Source: Collinsella aerofaciens
Lineage (GTDB): Bacteria; Actinomycetota; Coriobacteriia; Coriobacteriales; Coriobacteriaceae
Direction: 5' to 3'
Length of the DNA stretch: 6,267 nt
Assembly (NCBI RefSeq): GCF_902364945.1
Contig: NZ_CABJFS010000020.1
Span: forward strand, 1 to 6,267
The position numbers and the translations under genes were made by a program. A model generated the notes under the pieces. The model ran no database searches, was not told the DNA's origin, and saw only the letters and a program-made list of their open reading frames with translations. Below, piece by piece: positions 1 through 6,237 of this stretch (position 1 is the stretch's first letter; the number at the start of each line of letters is the position of its first letter).

Positions 1-65
1 TTGCCGAGGGCGTTGCCGCCGAGGGCGACGACGATGCGATCGGGCTTTCCGTACGGTTTACTCAT
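1..65 (-). CDS. arcC: Carbamate kinase, N-terminal fragment (cut by window edge)
   Basis: Only the first 21 codons are present. They read MSKPYGKPDRIVVALGGNAL followed by G. The IVVALGGNALG segment is the amino-acid-kinase nucleotide-binding start typical of carbamate kinase. That enzyme transfers the phosphate of carbamoyl phosphate to ADP, giving ATP, ammonia and CO2, and is the last step of the ADI pathway in the cytoplasm. The ATG lies 23 bp after the arcB stop, so the gene is almost certainly cotranscribed with it. The ribosome binding site is weak: a GGGAAG 12 nt upstream (78-83). Its position after arcB in an arcDAB operon makes the assignment secure despite the short fragment. The rest of the gene lies left of the window. 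Confidence 0.9.
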   Translation of the reverse strand, partial: MSKPYGKPDRIVVALGGNALG

Positions 66-88
66 AGTGTTCGTTCACTTCCCAGCTA

Positions 89-1096
89 CTAGCGAAGCGT
101 CGCGTACATCATGGCCTTAATGGTATGCATGCGGTTCTCGGCCTCCTGGAACACGCGAGACTGCGCGCTCTCAAAGACCTCGTCGGAAACCTCCATCTCG
201 GTCACGCCGAACTTCTCGGCAATCTCGGCGCCGATGGTGGTCTGCGTATCGTGGAAGCTCGGCAGGCAGTGCATAAAGATGGCGCCGGGGTTTGCCTTGG
301 CCATGACCTCGGGCGTTACTCGATAGGGAGAGAGAAGATCGATTCGGCTCTTCCACAGCTCCTCAGCCTGGCCCATACCGACCCAAACGTCCGTATAGAT
401 CACGTCTGCATCCTTGACGCCCTCTTCGATATCCTCAGTGAGCTGGATCGTGCAGCCATTCTGAGCGGCGATCTCCTGGCAGCGCTCAAGAAGCTCGGGA
501 TCGAAGTGCGTGGCGCCCTCGACATCGCCCTTGGGTCCGCAGGAGCAGAAGTTAATGCCGAGCTTGGCGCAGATAACCATCAGGGAGTCGCTGACGTTGC
601 CCTGCTCCTTGCCCATATAGGTGAGCTTCATGCCGCGCGTGTCGCCAAACTCCTCACGCATGGTAAGAATGTCGGCAAGGGCCTGGGTGGGATGGTACTC
701 GTTGGTCAGACCGTTCCAGACGGGAACGCCAGCCTTGGCGGCAAGCTCCTCGACGATCGACTGGTCGGAGCCGCGATACTCAATACCGTCATACATGCGA
801 CCGAGCACGCGGGCGGTATCCTCGATGGACTCTTTCTTGCCCATCTGCGACGAGCCGGGGTCGAGGTAGGTCACGCCCATACCCAGGTCCATACCGCCGA
901 CCTCGAAGGCACAGCGCGTGCGCGTTGAGGTCTTCTCAAACAGCAGGACAATGTTCTTGCCCTCGAGAAAGCGGTGCGGATAACCGGCGCGCTTCATATC
1001 CTTGAAGTTCTTTGAGAGGTCGAGCATGTACTCGATTTCCTCGGACGTAAAGTCAAGCAGGGTAAGAACGCTTCGACCAGAAAGATTAAGAGCCAT
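89..1096 (-). CDS. arcB: Ornithine carbamoyltransferase, catabolic (ADI pathway)
   Basis: This cytoplasmic enzyme splits citrulline with phosphate into ornithine and carbamoyl phosphate (reverse OTC reaction). The product is 335 aa, normal for the family. Visible motifs are the carbamoyl-phosphate site STRTR (57-61), HPTQ (135-138), TDVW (235-238) of the ornithine loop, and HCLP (276-279) with FHD (281-283). The C-terminal segment containing [10 protein letters not shown] is typical. I chose the ATG at 1096 because a GAAAGGA site lies 8 nt upstream (1105-1111) and the protein then starts [13 protein letters not shown] like relatives; an in-frame start 19 codons earlier would read through the ribosome binding site. 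Two departures stand out: the usual SMG of the ornithine loop is GMG (240-242), and the usual GDxRNN stretch reads GKEQGN (162-167), keeping the second Asn. The catabolic role comes from the arcD-A-B-C context; sequence alone does not separate it from an anabolic ArgF. Confidence 0.95.
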   Translation of the reverse strand: MALNLSGRSVLTLLDFTSEEIEYMLDLSKNFKDMKRAGYPHRFLEGKNIVLLFEKTSTRTRCAFEVGGMDLGMGVTYLDPGSSQMGKKESIEDTARVLGRMYDGIEYRGSDQSIVEELAAKAGVPVWNGLTNEYHPTQALADILTMREEFGDTRGMKLTYMGKEQGNVSDSLMVICAKLGINFCSCGPKGDVEGATHFDPELLERCQEIAAQNGCTIQLTEDIEEGVKDADVIYTDVWVGMGQAEELWKSRIDLLSPYRVTPEVMAKANPGAIFMHCLPSFHDTQTTIGAEIAEKFGVTEMEVSDEVFESAQSRVFQEAENRMHTIKAMMYATLR

Positions 1097-1136
1097 GATT
1101 TGAGTCCTTTCGGTTGTTGGAACACACAAGGAGGGA

Positions 1137-1165
1137 TGGGCGGCGCAGACCACACGCGCCGCCCA
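1137..1165 (-). other. Intercistronic GC-rich hairpin between arcA and arcB
   Basis: A perfect 10-bp inverted repeat (TGGGCGGCGC and GCGCCGCCCA) with a 9-nt loop lies in the 85-bp gap between the arcA stop and the arcB start. On the transcribed minus strand it is followed by ATCCCTCC rather than a run of T, so it is not a typical intrinsic terminator. It may stabilise the 3' end of an arcDA message, mark a processing site, or partly attenuate transcription into arcBC. The structure is seen; the function is inferred. Confidence 0.6.
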
Positions 1166-1181
1166 GATACGCTAACGCTGA

Positions 1182-2426
1182 CTAGATTTCCTCACGCCAG
1201 AACGGCATGGTCATGCAACGCGGGCCGCCGCGACCGCGAGAAAGCTCCTCGGAGGGAGCGACGAGCAGCTCGACGCCAGCCTTGTAAAGAGCATCGTTGG
1301 TTACAACGTTGCGCTCATACACGCAGACCTTGCCCGGTGCGACCGCAAGAGTGTTGGAACCATCGTTCCACTGCTCACGGGAAGCCTCGATCGGATCGCC
1401 ACCACCGCACTCAATCATGGTGATATGGTCCATACCCGTCGCAAGCTCGAGGATATGCTGCAGGGTGCCCTCGAGTTCCTCGATATGCACCTCCCCCTCC
1501 GAATCGCCCTTGGTCAGGCGGTAGGCACGAAGCGTCTGGTAGATGCCGGGATAGACCGTGAACTTATCGCGATCGACCTGCGTGCAGACGGTGTCGAGGT
1601 GCATGTAGGCATAGCCGTGCGGAATCTTGATGGCATAGATGTTCTCGATCTCGGCCTCATCGGAACCCCAGAACATATTCTTGGCGAGCTCATCGATGGC
1701 TGCAGTCTGGGTGCGCTCGGAAATACCGATGGCGAGCGTCTTGGCGTTGATGTTGAGGATATCGCCGCCCTCGATATGCCACTCGCTGTTGTGGTCATAC
1801 CAAATGGGGCTACCAGCGTAATCAGGATGGTTACGCAGCACCGTTTCGTAGAAGATTACTTCGCGATTGCGCTGATTCCAGTACATGCGGTTCATGGTAG
1901 CGCCCTTGCCCACGACAGCCAGAGGGTCACGGGAGAAATACGAGGCCGGCATGGGGAACAGCACCATATCGTCGCCCTTCAGCTCGTCGCCGTCCAGGCT
2001 GGCAAGAGAGCCGCCGACATGCGGGATCTCGAGGTCGCGCACATACAGTCCGCCCATAGCTGTGAGGACAAATTCCTTGTTGTCCTTGATGGAATCGAGC
2101 TTCTCGACAACCGCCTGGCGAAGAGCGGCGTTCTTGATACCCGACTCGTTCATGAACTTTCCCATGAACTCCGCACGCGCGCCCTCGACCTTATCAAACG
2201 TCTCGGCAACCAGCTCTTCCATATAGACGACCTCGGCGCCAGCGCCGCGAAGAAGGTCGGTAAACTGATCGTGCTCTTTCTGGGCATAGTCCAGATAGAA
2301 CGCGTCGTGAATCCAAACGCGGTCGAAATCCTCCGCCTTCATGTTTACAAGATCCATACCGGGGCGATGGACGCACACCTTCTTGAGGGCGCCAATCTCG
2401 CTATGAACGTTCAGTCCTTTGTTCAT
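1182..2426 (-). CDS. arcA: Arginine deiminase
   Basis: This enzyme hydrolyses L-arginine to citrulline and ammonia in the cytoplasm, the first step of the ADI pathway. At 414 aa it is normal length. The guanidine-modifying-enzyme catalytic residues are all visible: Asp167 in SRDP, Glu219 in HIEGGD, His276 and Asp278 in MHLDT, and the nucleophile Cys404 in RGRGGPRCMTMP. Substrate-carboxylate arginines appear as Arg186 (MYWNQRNRE) and Arg238 (SERTQ). The conserved REQWNDGSN segment (350-358) and the loop Arg399 are intact. The N-terminus has the family start LKKVCVHRPG. An AAGGA site sits 5 nt before the ATG. The segment usually reading PNLYFTRD in other ADIs is PASYFSRD here, so the Asn that contacts substrate in the Pseudomonas enzyme is Ala161. 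It follows arcD by 42 bp and precedes arcB by 85 bp. It is the operon's main ADI, in contrast to the divergent paralogue at 4183-5433. Confidence 0.96.
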   Translation of the reverse strand: MNKGLNVHSEIGALKKVCVHRPGMDLVNMKAEDFDRVWIHDAFYLDYAQKEHDQFTDLLRGAGAEVVYMEELVAETFDKVEGARAEFMGKFMNESGIKNAALRQAVVEKLDSIKDNKEFVLTAMGGLYVRDLEIPHVGGSLASLDGDELKGDDMVLFPMPASYFSRDPLAVVGKGATMNRMYWNQRNREVIFYETVLRNHPDYAGSPIWYDHNSEWHIEGGDILNINAKTLAIGISERTQTAAIDELAKNMFWGSDEAEIENIYAIKIPHGYAYMHLDTVCTQVDRDKFTVYPGIYQTLRAYRLTKGDSEGEVHIEELEGTLQHILELATGMDHITMIECGGGDPIEASREQWNDGSNTLAVAPGKVCVYERNVVTNDALYKAGVELLVAPSEELSRGRGGPRCMTMPFWREEI

Positions 2427-2468
2427 CTCTATCCTTCTTTCTCACAACTTGTATGTGGGGTTTTGCAT

Positions 2469-3905
2469 TTACGGCAGGGGGATAAGACCCGAAACCGCAG
2501 TGAATGCCATGCAGATAACGCTTACGACCAGGAAGAATTTCCAAGCGATCTTCCACCACTGGCCAAGCGGAATCTTACAGACGCCAAGACCGGCAACGAG
2601 CATCGCGCTTGTCGGCGAAATGAGAGACATGGCAGCACTGCCCATGGAAAGGCCGGTAACTGCAGCCTCGGGGTTTAAGCCCATCAGCTCAACAAGCGGG
2701 CCGAAAATGGGAATCGTAAGAGCAGCGATGCCCGAGGAGCTCGGAACGAGGATCGACAGAAGGTTATCCACGACGTAGAGAATGCTCGTAAAGATAACTG
2801 CCGGAACTCCAGAGAGAGCCGTGGCGAGCGTGTTGAGAATCGTATCGATGATGAGGCCGTCATTGGCGATTACGAGGATTCCGCGGGCGAGGCCAACAAC
2901 GATGGCAGAGAACGCGAAGTCTGCAATTCCCTTAACGAACTCGCCAGCGATCTCCTTCTCATTCATCCCGGAAACAACACCCGAAAGAAGGGCCATGGCC
3001 AAGAAAATCGCAGAGATTTCGTTCATGTACCAGCCCTGGGCCACCAGACCCCAAATGATGGCGGCAAGTCCAAGCACGAAAATAACCATAACGGCTTTCT
3101 GCCTACCGGTGAACTCGCTATCGAGGAGATTCTCGTCCGCACCAAACTCTTTGCGCTTCTCGATATCATCGTGGAAAGCTGGGGATGCCTCGGGATTCTT
3201 CTTAACCTTGAGGGCATACATCACAACCCATGCGATGGCAACTGCCGTGAGCACGACAAGGGCGATAGTACGCAACCAAAGCTGGGGGTTGCCCTGGATA
3301 CCGAGGATGCCCTGGGAAATCAGGACGTTGAACGGGTTTACGGTAGATGCGATGTATCCGATACGGGCACCCACAAACACCGTCATGAACGCTGTAATTG
3401 AGTCGAAGCCCATGGCCATCATGATCGGCATAAGAATCGCAAAGAACGGAAGCGTCTCCTCTGCCATACCAAAGGTGCTGCCGCCCAAGGCAAAAAGCGC
3501 CATTAGGATCGGAATGATGAGGACGTCCTTGCTCTTGAACTTCTTCACCACTCGGGCGACGCCGCTCGTGATGGCTCCGGTCGCCGTGATGACCTGGAAG
3601 GAACCTCCCACAATCATAATGAATGCAACGACCTCGACCGCTTGCTGGATGCCGATCGCAGGGGCCTCAAGTACTTCGAAGATGCCTTGGCGAAGATCGA
3701 CCTCGTTGCCGTCCTCGTCCGTATAGACCTTATCGACAGGCTCATAGGTGCCCGAGACCGTTACCTCGCGACCGTTAACCTCCTGGCGCTCAAACGAACC
3801 CGAAGGCACGACCCAGGTCAGAACGGCAAATACGGCCATCAAGACGAGAATGATGGTGTACACGTGCGGGACTCGAAGAGTGCGCTTCTTTTCTGTCTCT
3901 GCCAT
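2469..3905 (-). CDS. arcD: YfcC-family transporter, probable arginine/ornithine antiporter (ArcD type)
   Basis: This 478-aa polytopic inner-membrane protein belongs to the YfcC/DcuC-like family (the C4-dicarboxylate anaerobic carrier domain), the same family as the ArcD of streptococci rather than the APC-type ArcD of Pseudomonas. The N-terminus RVPHVYTIILVLMAVFAVLT and the following WVVPSGSF form TM1 (about 14-35). A polar, probably extracellular segment follows (36-80), then about 10-11 further hydrophobic segments to residue 475. Family-like re-entrant or substrate-loop motifs are visible: GSTFGMAEETLPF (142-154), STVNPFN (187-193), VPSSSGIAALTIPI (387-400) and SPTSAML (430-436). A strong AAGGAGG site lies 4 nt before the ATG. 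It is the first gene of the operon, directly upstream of arcA, which supports arginine uptake coupled to ornithine export. Substrate assignment rests on that context; other YfcC members may carry other amino acids or peptides. Confidence 0.85.
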   Translation of the reverse strand: MAETEKKRTLRVPHVYTIILVLMAVFAVLTWVVPSGSFERQEVNGREVTVSGTYEPVDKVYTDEDGNEVDLRQGIFEVLEAPAIGIQQAVEVVAFIMIVGGSFQVITATGAITSGVARVVKKFKSKDVLIIPILMALFALGGSTFGMAEETLPFFAILMPIMMAMGFDSITAFMTVFVGARIGYIASTVNPFNVLISQGILGIQGNPQLWLRTIALVVLTAVAIAWVVMYALKVKKNPEASPAFHDDIEKRKEFGADENLLDSEFTGRQKAVMVIFVLGLAAIIWGLVAQGWYMNEISAIFLAMALLSGVVSGMNEKEIAGEFVKGIADFAFSAIVVGLARGILVIANDGLIIDTILNTLATALSGVPAVIFTSILYVVDNLLSILVPSSSGIAALTIPIFGPLVELMGLNPEAAVTGLSMGSAAMSLISPTSAMLVAGLGVCKIPLGQWWKIAWKFFLVVSVICMAFTAVSGLIPLP

Positions 3906-4023
3906 CTCTCCTCCTTAATTCAGGGGTTTTTCGTTGCCGGCAAAGCCATTGTGTCATCGCGCAAAACACCCTTCCGTCTCTTCGCCCGCCAACGAAGCGC
4001 ATCGACCCGTAAACGGACTTTAG

Positions 4024-4042
4024 ATTGACGTAATTTGTCAAT
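4024..4042. promoter_or_regulatory. Candidate operator, palindrome 1
   Basis: The site is ATTGACGTAATTTGTCAAT: 6-bp arms ATTGAC and GTCAAT with a 7-bp centre. It is preceded by TAG, as is palindrome 2, so the two share the core TTGAY-N7-RTCAA. It overlaps a minus-strand TTGACA. The N7 spacing differs from FNR (TTGAT-N4-ATCAA) and CRP (N6). The protein that binds it is not known; the adjacent XRE regulator is an obvious candidate. Confidence 0.6.
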
Positions 4043-4053
4043 TTGCTTTCTAG

Positions 4054-4072
4054 ATTGATGTTTAACATCAAT
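4054..4072. promoter_or_regulatory. Candidate operator, palindrome 2
   Basis: The site is ATTGATGTTTAACATCAAT, a perfect 9+1+9 inverted repeat. Its centre (4063) is exactly 30 bp from that of palindrome 1 (4033), close to three helical turns. Two copies of a similar operator on one DNA face suggest cooperative binding of dimers between the divergent units. Confidence 0.65.
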
Positions 4073-4083
4073 TACTAAGCCGG

Positions 4084-4113
4084 TTCGTGCCATTCACCTG
4101 TGACAGATATGAT
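4084..4113 (+). promoter_or_regulatory. Candidate sigma-70-type promoter for the rightward unit
   Basis: A TATGAT -10 (4108-4113) is preceded by a weak -35 TTCGTG (4084-4089) with an 18-bp spacer. Transcription would begin near 4120, giving a leader of about 60 nt before the ATG at 4183. Both palindromes lie upstream of the -35, at about -57 and -87. The weak -35 would fit an activated promoter. This is a by-eye match only. Confidence 0.4.
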
Positions 4114-4182
4114 GTAAATTGAATCGAACTCGTAATGTGCCACTATGGAAGCAATCAATACTCATCGCCAAAGCGAGGTCTT

Positions 4183-5433
4183 ATGTCCGCACTACATGTT
4201 CAAAACGAAATAGGAAAGCTAAAAAAGGCCCTCCTGCACTGCCCCGGCCCCGAAACGCGCAACTACCCCGACGGGCAGTTCAATCGGGTCTTTACGTTGC
4301 GTCCGTCTAGCAGCTCATTCGATCTTGATAAAGCCCTTAGGGAGCATCATGCTTACTCGGCGATGCTCGAGCACGAAGGGGTAGAGATTCTCTATCTTGA
4401 AAACCTTCTTACCGAAGCCCTTGATGCGACAGAGCAAGCGCGTCGCTCTTTTATCGATAGCTACATTTCAGAATGCGGCGCGCGGGGCATTGAGCTCGAG
4501 TCTGCCATTCGCGAGTATCTTGAGCATATCGAAGGTTCCCGCGACCTGGTCCAGGCAGCCGTCAACGGCGTTCGCTACTCCCAGGTCTTCGACACGAACA
4601 AGGAGGTGTTCAGCCTCTCAAAGCTGACGGGAGACGCATACTCACCCGACGACCTTCTCATAGCCCCCCTTAACACCATGTGGTTCACGCGCGATCCAGC
4701 AAGCGTCATCGGCGAAGGTGTCACGCTCAACCATATGTACTGGCCAGAGCGCAACCGTGAGGTTATCGCCTATAAAACGATTTTTAACTATCATCCGGAT
4801 TTCCGCGAGACTCCTCAGTTCTTCAAGCATGAATCGACTTACCACATTGAAGGCGGCGACCTTCACAACCTCAACAGCGAAAATGTAGCCGTTGGCATCT
4901 CTCAACGAACCGAGCCAGCAGCTATAGACACCCTAGCGAATAACTTGCTCTGGGACGAGAACTCGACTATTGAGTCCGTATGGGCCATTGAGGTTCCCTA
5001 CGATGATCTCTGCATTCATCTCGACACATACTTTGCTCGTGTTAACTATGAGACATTCCTCATTGACCGGGAGCTCCTGGACCAAGCGCGGGTCTACTGC
5101 ATTACACGAGGCAGATCGGAAAGGACAACCCGGGCGCGTCATGTCGAAGGCGGACTAAAAGAAGCGCTGGGATTAGCCCTGGGTTTAAGTTCACCGCAAT
5201 TTATCCCTTGCGGCGGCTCAAATCCCGGAGCGGCAGAGGTCGAAAGAACCAACAATGCTATAAGCACGCTTTGCCTGGAGCCCGGCAAGGTCTGCGTATA
5301 CGAAGAGAACACCGAGACGAACAAGGCACTGGAGCAGGCCGGTATTGAACTTGTTCCCATCTCCATCTTCGAGCTGACAAACGGCTTTGGCGGCCCCAAC
5401 TGCCTCTGCCTTCCCCTCGTCCGCGCTTCATAA
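4183..5433 (+). CDS. Divergent arginine deiminase-family protein (second ArcA-like copy)
   Basis: The 416-aa product is homologous to ArcA along its full length and begins MSALHVQNEIGKLKKALLHC like ADIs. The catalytic set is present: Asp171 (FTRDP), Glu223 (HIEGGD), His279 and Asp281 (IHLDT) and Cys407 (GGPNCLCLP). Arg190 and Arg242, equivalent to carboxylate-binding arginines, are kept. It differs from the operon's ArcA at key places: the REQWNDGSN motif is replaced by VERTNNAIS (353-361), the active-site-loop Arg is Phe402 (GFGGPNC), and the N-terminal HRPG is HCPG. The start at 4183 fits the family N-terminus and has AGCGAGG 4 nt upstream; an ATG at 4135 would add 16 unrelated residues. 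It is divergent from the arc operon and 1 nt upstream of an XRE regulator gene. It could be an ADI with altered kinetics, a deiminase for another guanidino compound, or an arginine-binding partner of the regulator. Family certain, substrate unknown. Confidence 0.85.
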   Translation: MSALHVQNEIGKLKKALLHCPGPETRNYPDGQFNRVFTLRPSSSSFDLDKALREHHAYSAMLEHEGVEILYLENLLTEALDATEQARRSFIDSYISECGARGIELESAIREYLEHIEGSRDLVQAAVNGVRYSQVFDTNKEVFSLSKLTGDAYSPDDLLIAPLNTMWFTRDPASVIGEGVTLNHMYWPERNREVIAYKTIFNYHPDFRETPQFFKHESTYHIEGGDLHNLNSENVAVGISQRTEPAAIDTLANNLLWDENSTIESVWAIEVPYDDLCIHLDTYFARVNYETFLIDRELLDQARVYCITRGRSERTTRARHVEGGLKEALGLALGLSSPQFIPCGGSNPGAAEVERTNNAISTLCLEPGKVCVYEENTETNKALEQAGIELVPISIFELTNGFGGPNCLCLPLVRAS

Positions 5434-5434
5434 C

Positions 5435-6085
5435 ATGGGAACGGGTCAAAACATAAAGGCGCTTCGCAAGCGCGACCAGCTCACGCAGGAGGAGTTCGCG
5501 GCACTCGTCGGCGTCTCCAAAGAAACGGTATGCCGTTGGGAAAAGGACCGCTATGCCATCCGCCGGTCGACACTGCTCAAGATCGTTTCGAAATTCAATC
5601 TGCAGCTTGACGACCTCGCATCAGAAACCGCAGGGCTTGCCGCAAAGCTCGACCACGGAGGACGGAAGCCGAATTCCAAGGAAACTGCTACTGACTCCCT
5701 TTGCGATGTATTTAAAATCCAGATGAATGGAGGCAGAACAGGACTTAAGCAGACCGGAACAACGGCGCTCCCCTCATCCGTATTCAAAAAACATCGCGGG
5801 TGTTTCTTTGTTCAAATGGACACATCTGCCATGTCCAAATGCTATCCGATGGGATCCTTTCTCCTAGTGGACCCCAACCTGAAGCCCTGGAACGGATGCT
5901 CCGTCCTCGCCTTGTCCGATAATTCCAGAGTGGTCATACGGCGGTATAGCACCGGCACGAACACAGTGATGCTGTCATCCTACTCATATCGCACATCGGA
6001 ACCGGATATTGTGCTGGACAAACGCCGAATCAGGATTCTCGGAGTCATCGTCTGGTTTCAGGCATCCCATGACCTGAGCATCTAA
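5435..6085 (+). CDS. XRE-family regulator with LexA/CI-like S24 C-terminal domain
   Basis: This 216-aa DNA-binding protein has an N-terminal XRE helix-turn-helix (about 5-60). LTQEEFAALVGVSKETVCRW (16-35) covers the HTH helices. A linker (about 65-120) leads to a C-terminal S24-like fold: CFFVQMDTSAMSKCYPMGSF (123-142) matches the LexA GMSM region, with Ser134 in the nucleophile position. The strand RVVIRRY (165-171) matches the LexA strand carrying the catalytic Lys, but here the residue is Arg169 or Arg170. Self-cleavage is therefore doubtful and the domain may serve dimerisation or ligand sensing. The ATG at 5435 begins 1 nt after the upstream TAA, with no Shine-Dalgarno sequence in the preceding 25 nt, so translation is probably coupled to the ADI-like gene. 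An upstream TTG (5387) would add 16 residues unlike an XRE start. It is the likely local regulator of the ADI locus, possibly acting at the twin palindromes. That target is inferred. Confidence 0.85.
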   Translation: MGTGQNIKALRKRDQLTQEEFAALVGVSKETVCRWEKDRYAIRRSTLLKIVSKFNLQLDDLASETAGLAAKLDHGGRKPNSKETATDSLCDVFKIQMNGGRTGLKQTGTTALPSSVFKKHRGCFFVQMDTSAMSKCYPMGSFLLVDPNLKPWNGCSVLALSDNSRVVIRRYSTGTNTVMLSSYSYRTSEPDIVLDKRRIRILGVIVWFQASHDLSI

Positions 6086-6099
6086 TTGGATCGGATCTT

Positions 6100-6166
6100 G
6101 TCATTGGGGACAGACTTAAATGAGTGGTCATTGGGCGACCACTCATTTAAGTCTGTCCCCAATGAC
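6100..6166. repeat. Perfect 30-bp inverted repeat, REP/BIME-like element
   Basis: Two perfectly complementary 30-bp arms (6100-6129 and 6137-6166) flank a 7-nt loop, ATTGGGC. Each arm carries GGGGACAGACTTAAATGA or its complement. GTCATTGGG at the left end (6100-6108) recurs at the loop (6127-6135), as if a 27-bp unit began a second tandem copy before meeting the inverted one. GGGGACAGAC-type palindromes resemble intergenic repeats mobilised by REP-associated tyrosine transposases in other bacteria, as I recall. No transposase gene is present here. It lies 14 bp after the regulator stop, and the hairpin may also block or end rightward transcription, though no T run follows. Confidence 0.75.
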
Positions 6167-6191
6167 CACCCATGAACAGCGACCTCAATAG

Positions 6192-6225
6192 CAAAAGCCC
6201 CGCAGTCGGAGCGGACTGCAGGGCT
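6192..6225 (-). terminator. Rho-independent terminator, leftward transcription
   Basis: A stem of AGCCC and GCAGTC (6196-6207, one C/A mismatch between them) pairs with GACTGC and GGGCT (6214-6225) around a 6-nt loop. On the minus strand the stem is followed by TTTTGC (6195-6190), the expected U-rich tail. On the plus strand it is followed by CATGAAG, so it acts leftward. It would end a minus-strand gene entering from the right and separate it from the convergent XRE gene. Confidence 0.65.
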
Positions 6226-6237
6226 CATGAAGAGAGG

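Larger units (their letters stand above)
3906..4182. promoter_or_regulatory. Divergent intergenic control region between arcD and the second ADI-family gene
   Basis: This 277-bp non-coding stretch separates the two divergent transcription units and must hold both promoters. It is AT-richer than the flanking genes, especially 4018-4080 and 4100-4135. It contains the two related palindromes at 4024-4042 and 4054-4072, a candidate rightward promoter at 4084-4113, and a 10-bp palindrome TTGCCGGCAA at 3934-3943 in the arcD leader. On the leftward side a perfect TTGACA (4041 to 4036, minus strand) overlaps the first palindrome, but I found no good -10 at 16-18 bp from it, so the arc promoter is unresolved and may need an activator. 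If transcription starts near there, arcD has a leader of about 100 nt. Confidence 0.7.

Noticed and set aside
125..928. Long plus-strand open frame antisense to arcB
   Set aside because: It lies wholly opposite a well-supported gene, its translation resembles no family, and long antisense frames are expected from G+C-rich codon use.
1425..2678. 417-codon plus-strand open frame antisense to arcA and the end of arcD
   Set aside because: It covers two real genes and their gap on the other strand, has no ribosome binding site of note, and its protein is low-complexity mirror sequence.
2782..3726. 314-codon plus-strand open frame antisense to arcD
   Set aside because: It is the complement of hydrophobic transporter codons and has no recognisable domain.
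3980..3997. CTTCG/CGAAG short inverted repeat in the arcD leader as a riboswitch or attenuator
   Set aside because: A 5-bp stem with an 8-nt loop is too weak, and no terminator/antiterminator pair or known riboswitch core is visible.
4054..4072. FNR box (TTGAT-N4-ATCAA), attractive for an anaerobic arginine pathway
   Set aside because: The half-sites match but the spacing is 7 rather than 4, and the neighbouring palindrome has the same 7-bp spacing, so this is a different operator.
4024..4135. ArgR/AhrC ARG boxes
   Set aside because: No paired TGAAT/ATTCA half-sites at the right spacing; only a lone TTGAAT near 4118.
4135..4182. Upstream ATG start for the second ADI-family gene
   Set aside because: The extra 16 residues match nothing in ADIs and no ribosome binding site precedes it; the family N-terminus begins at 4183.
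6192..6225. Terminator of the rightward ADI-like/XRE unit
   Set aside because: The T run follows the stem only on the minus strand; the plus strand continues CATGAAG.
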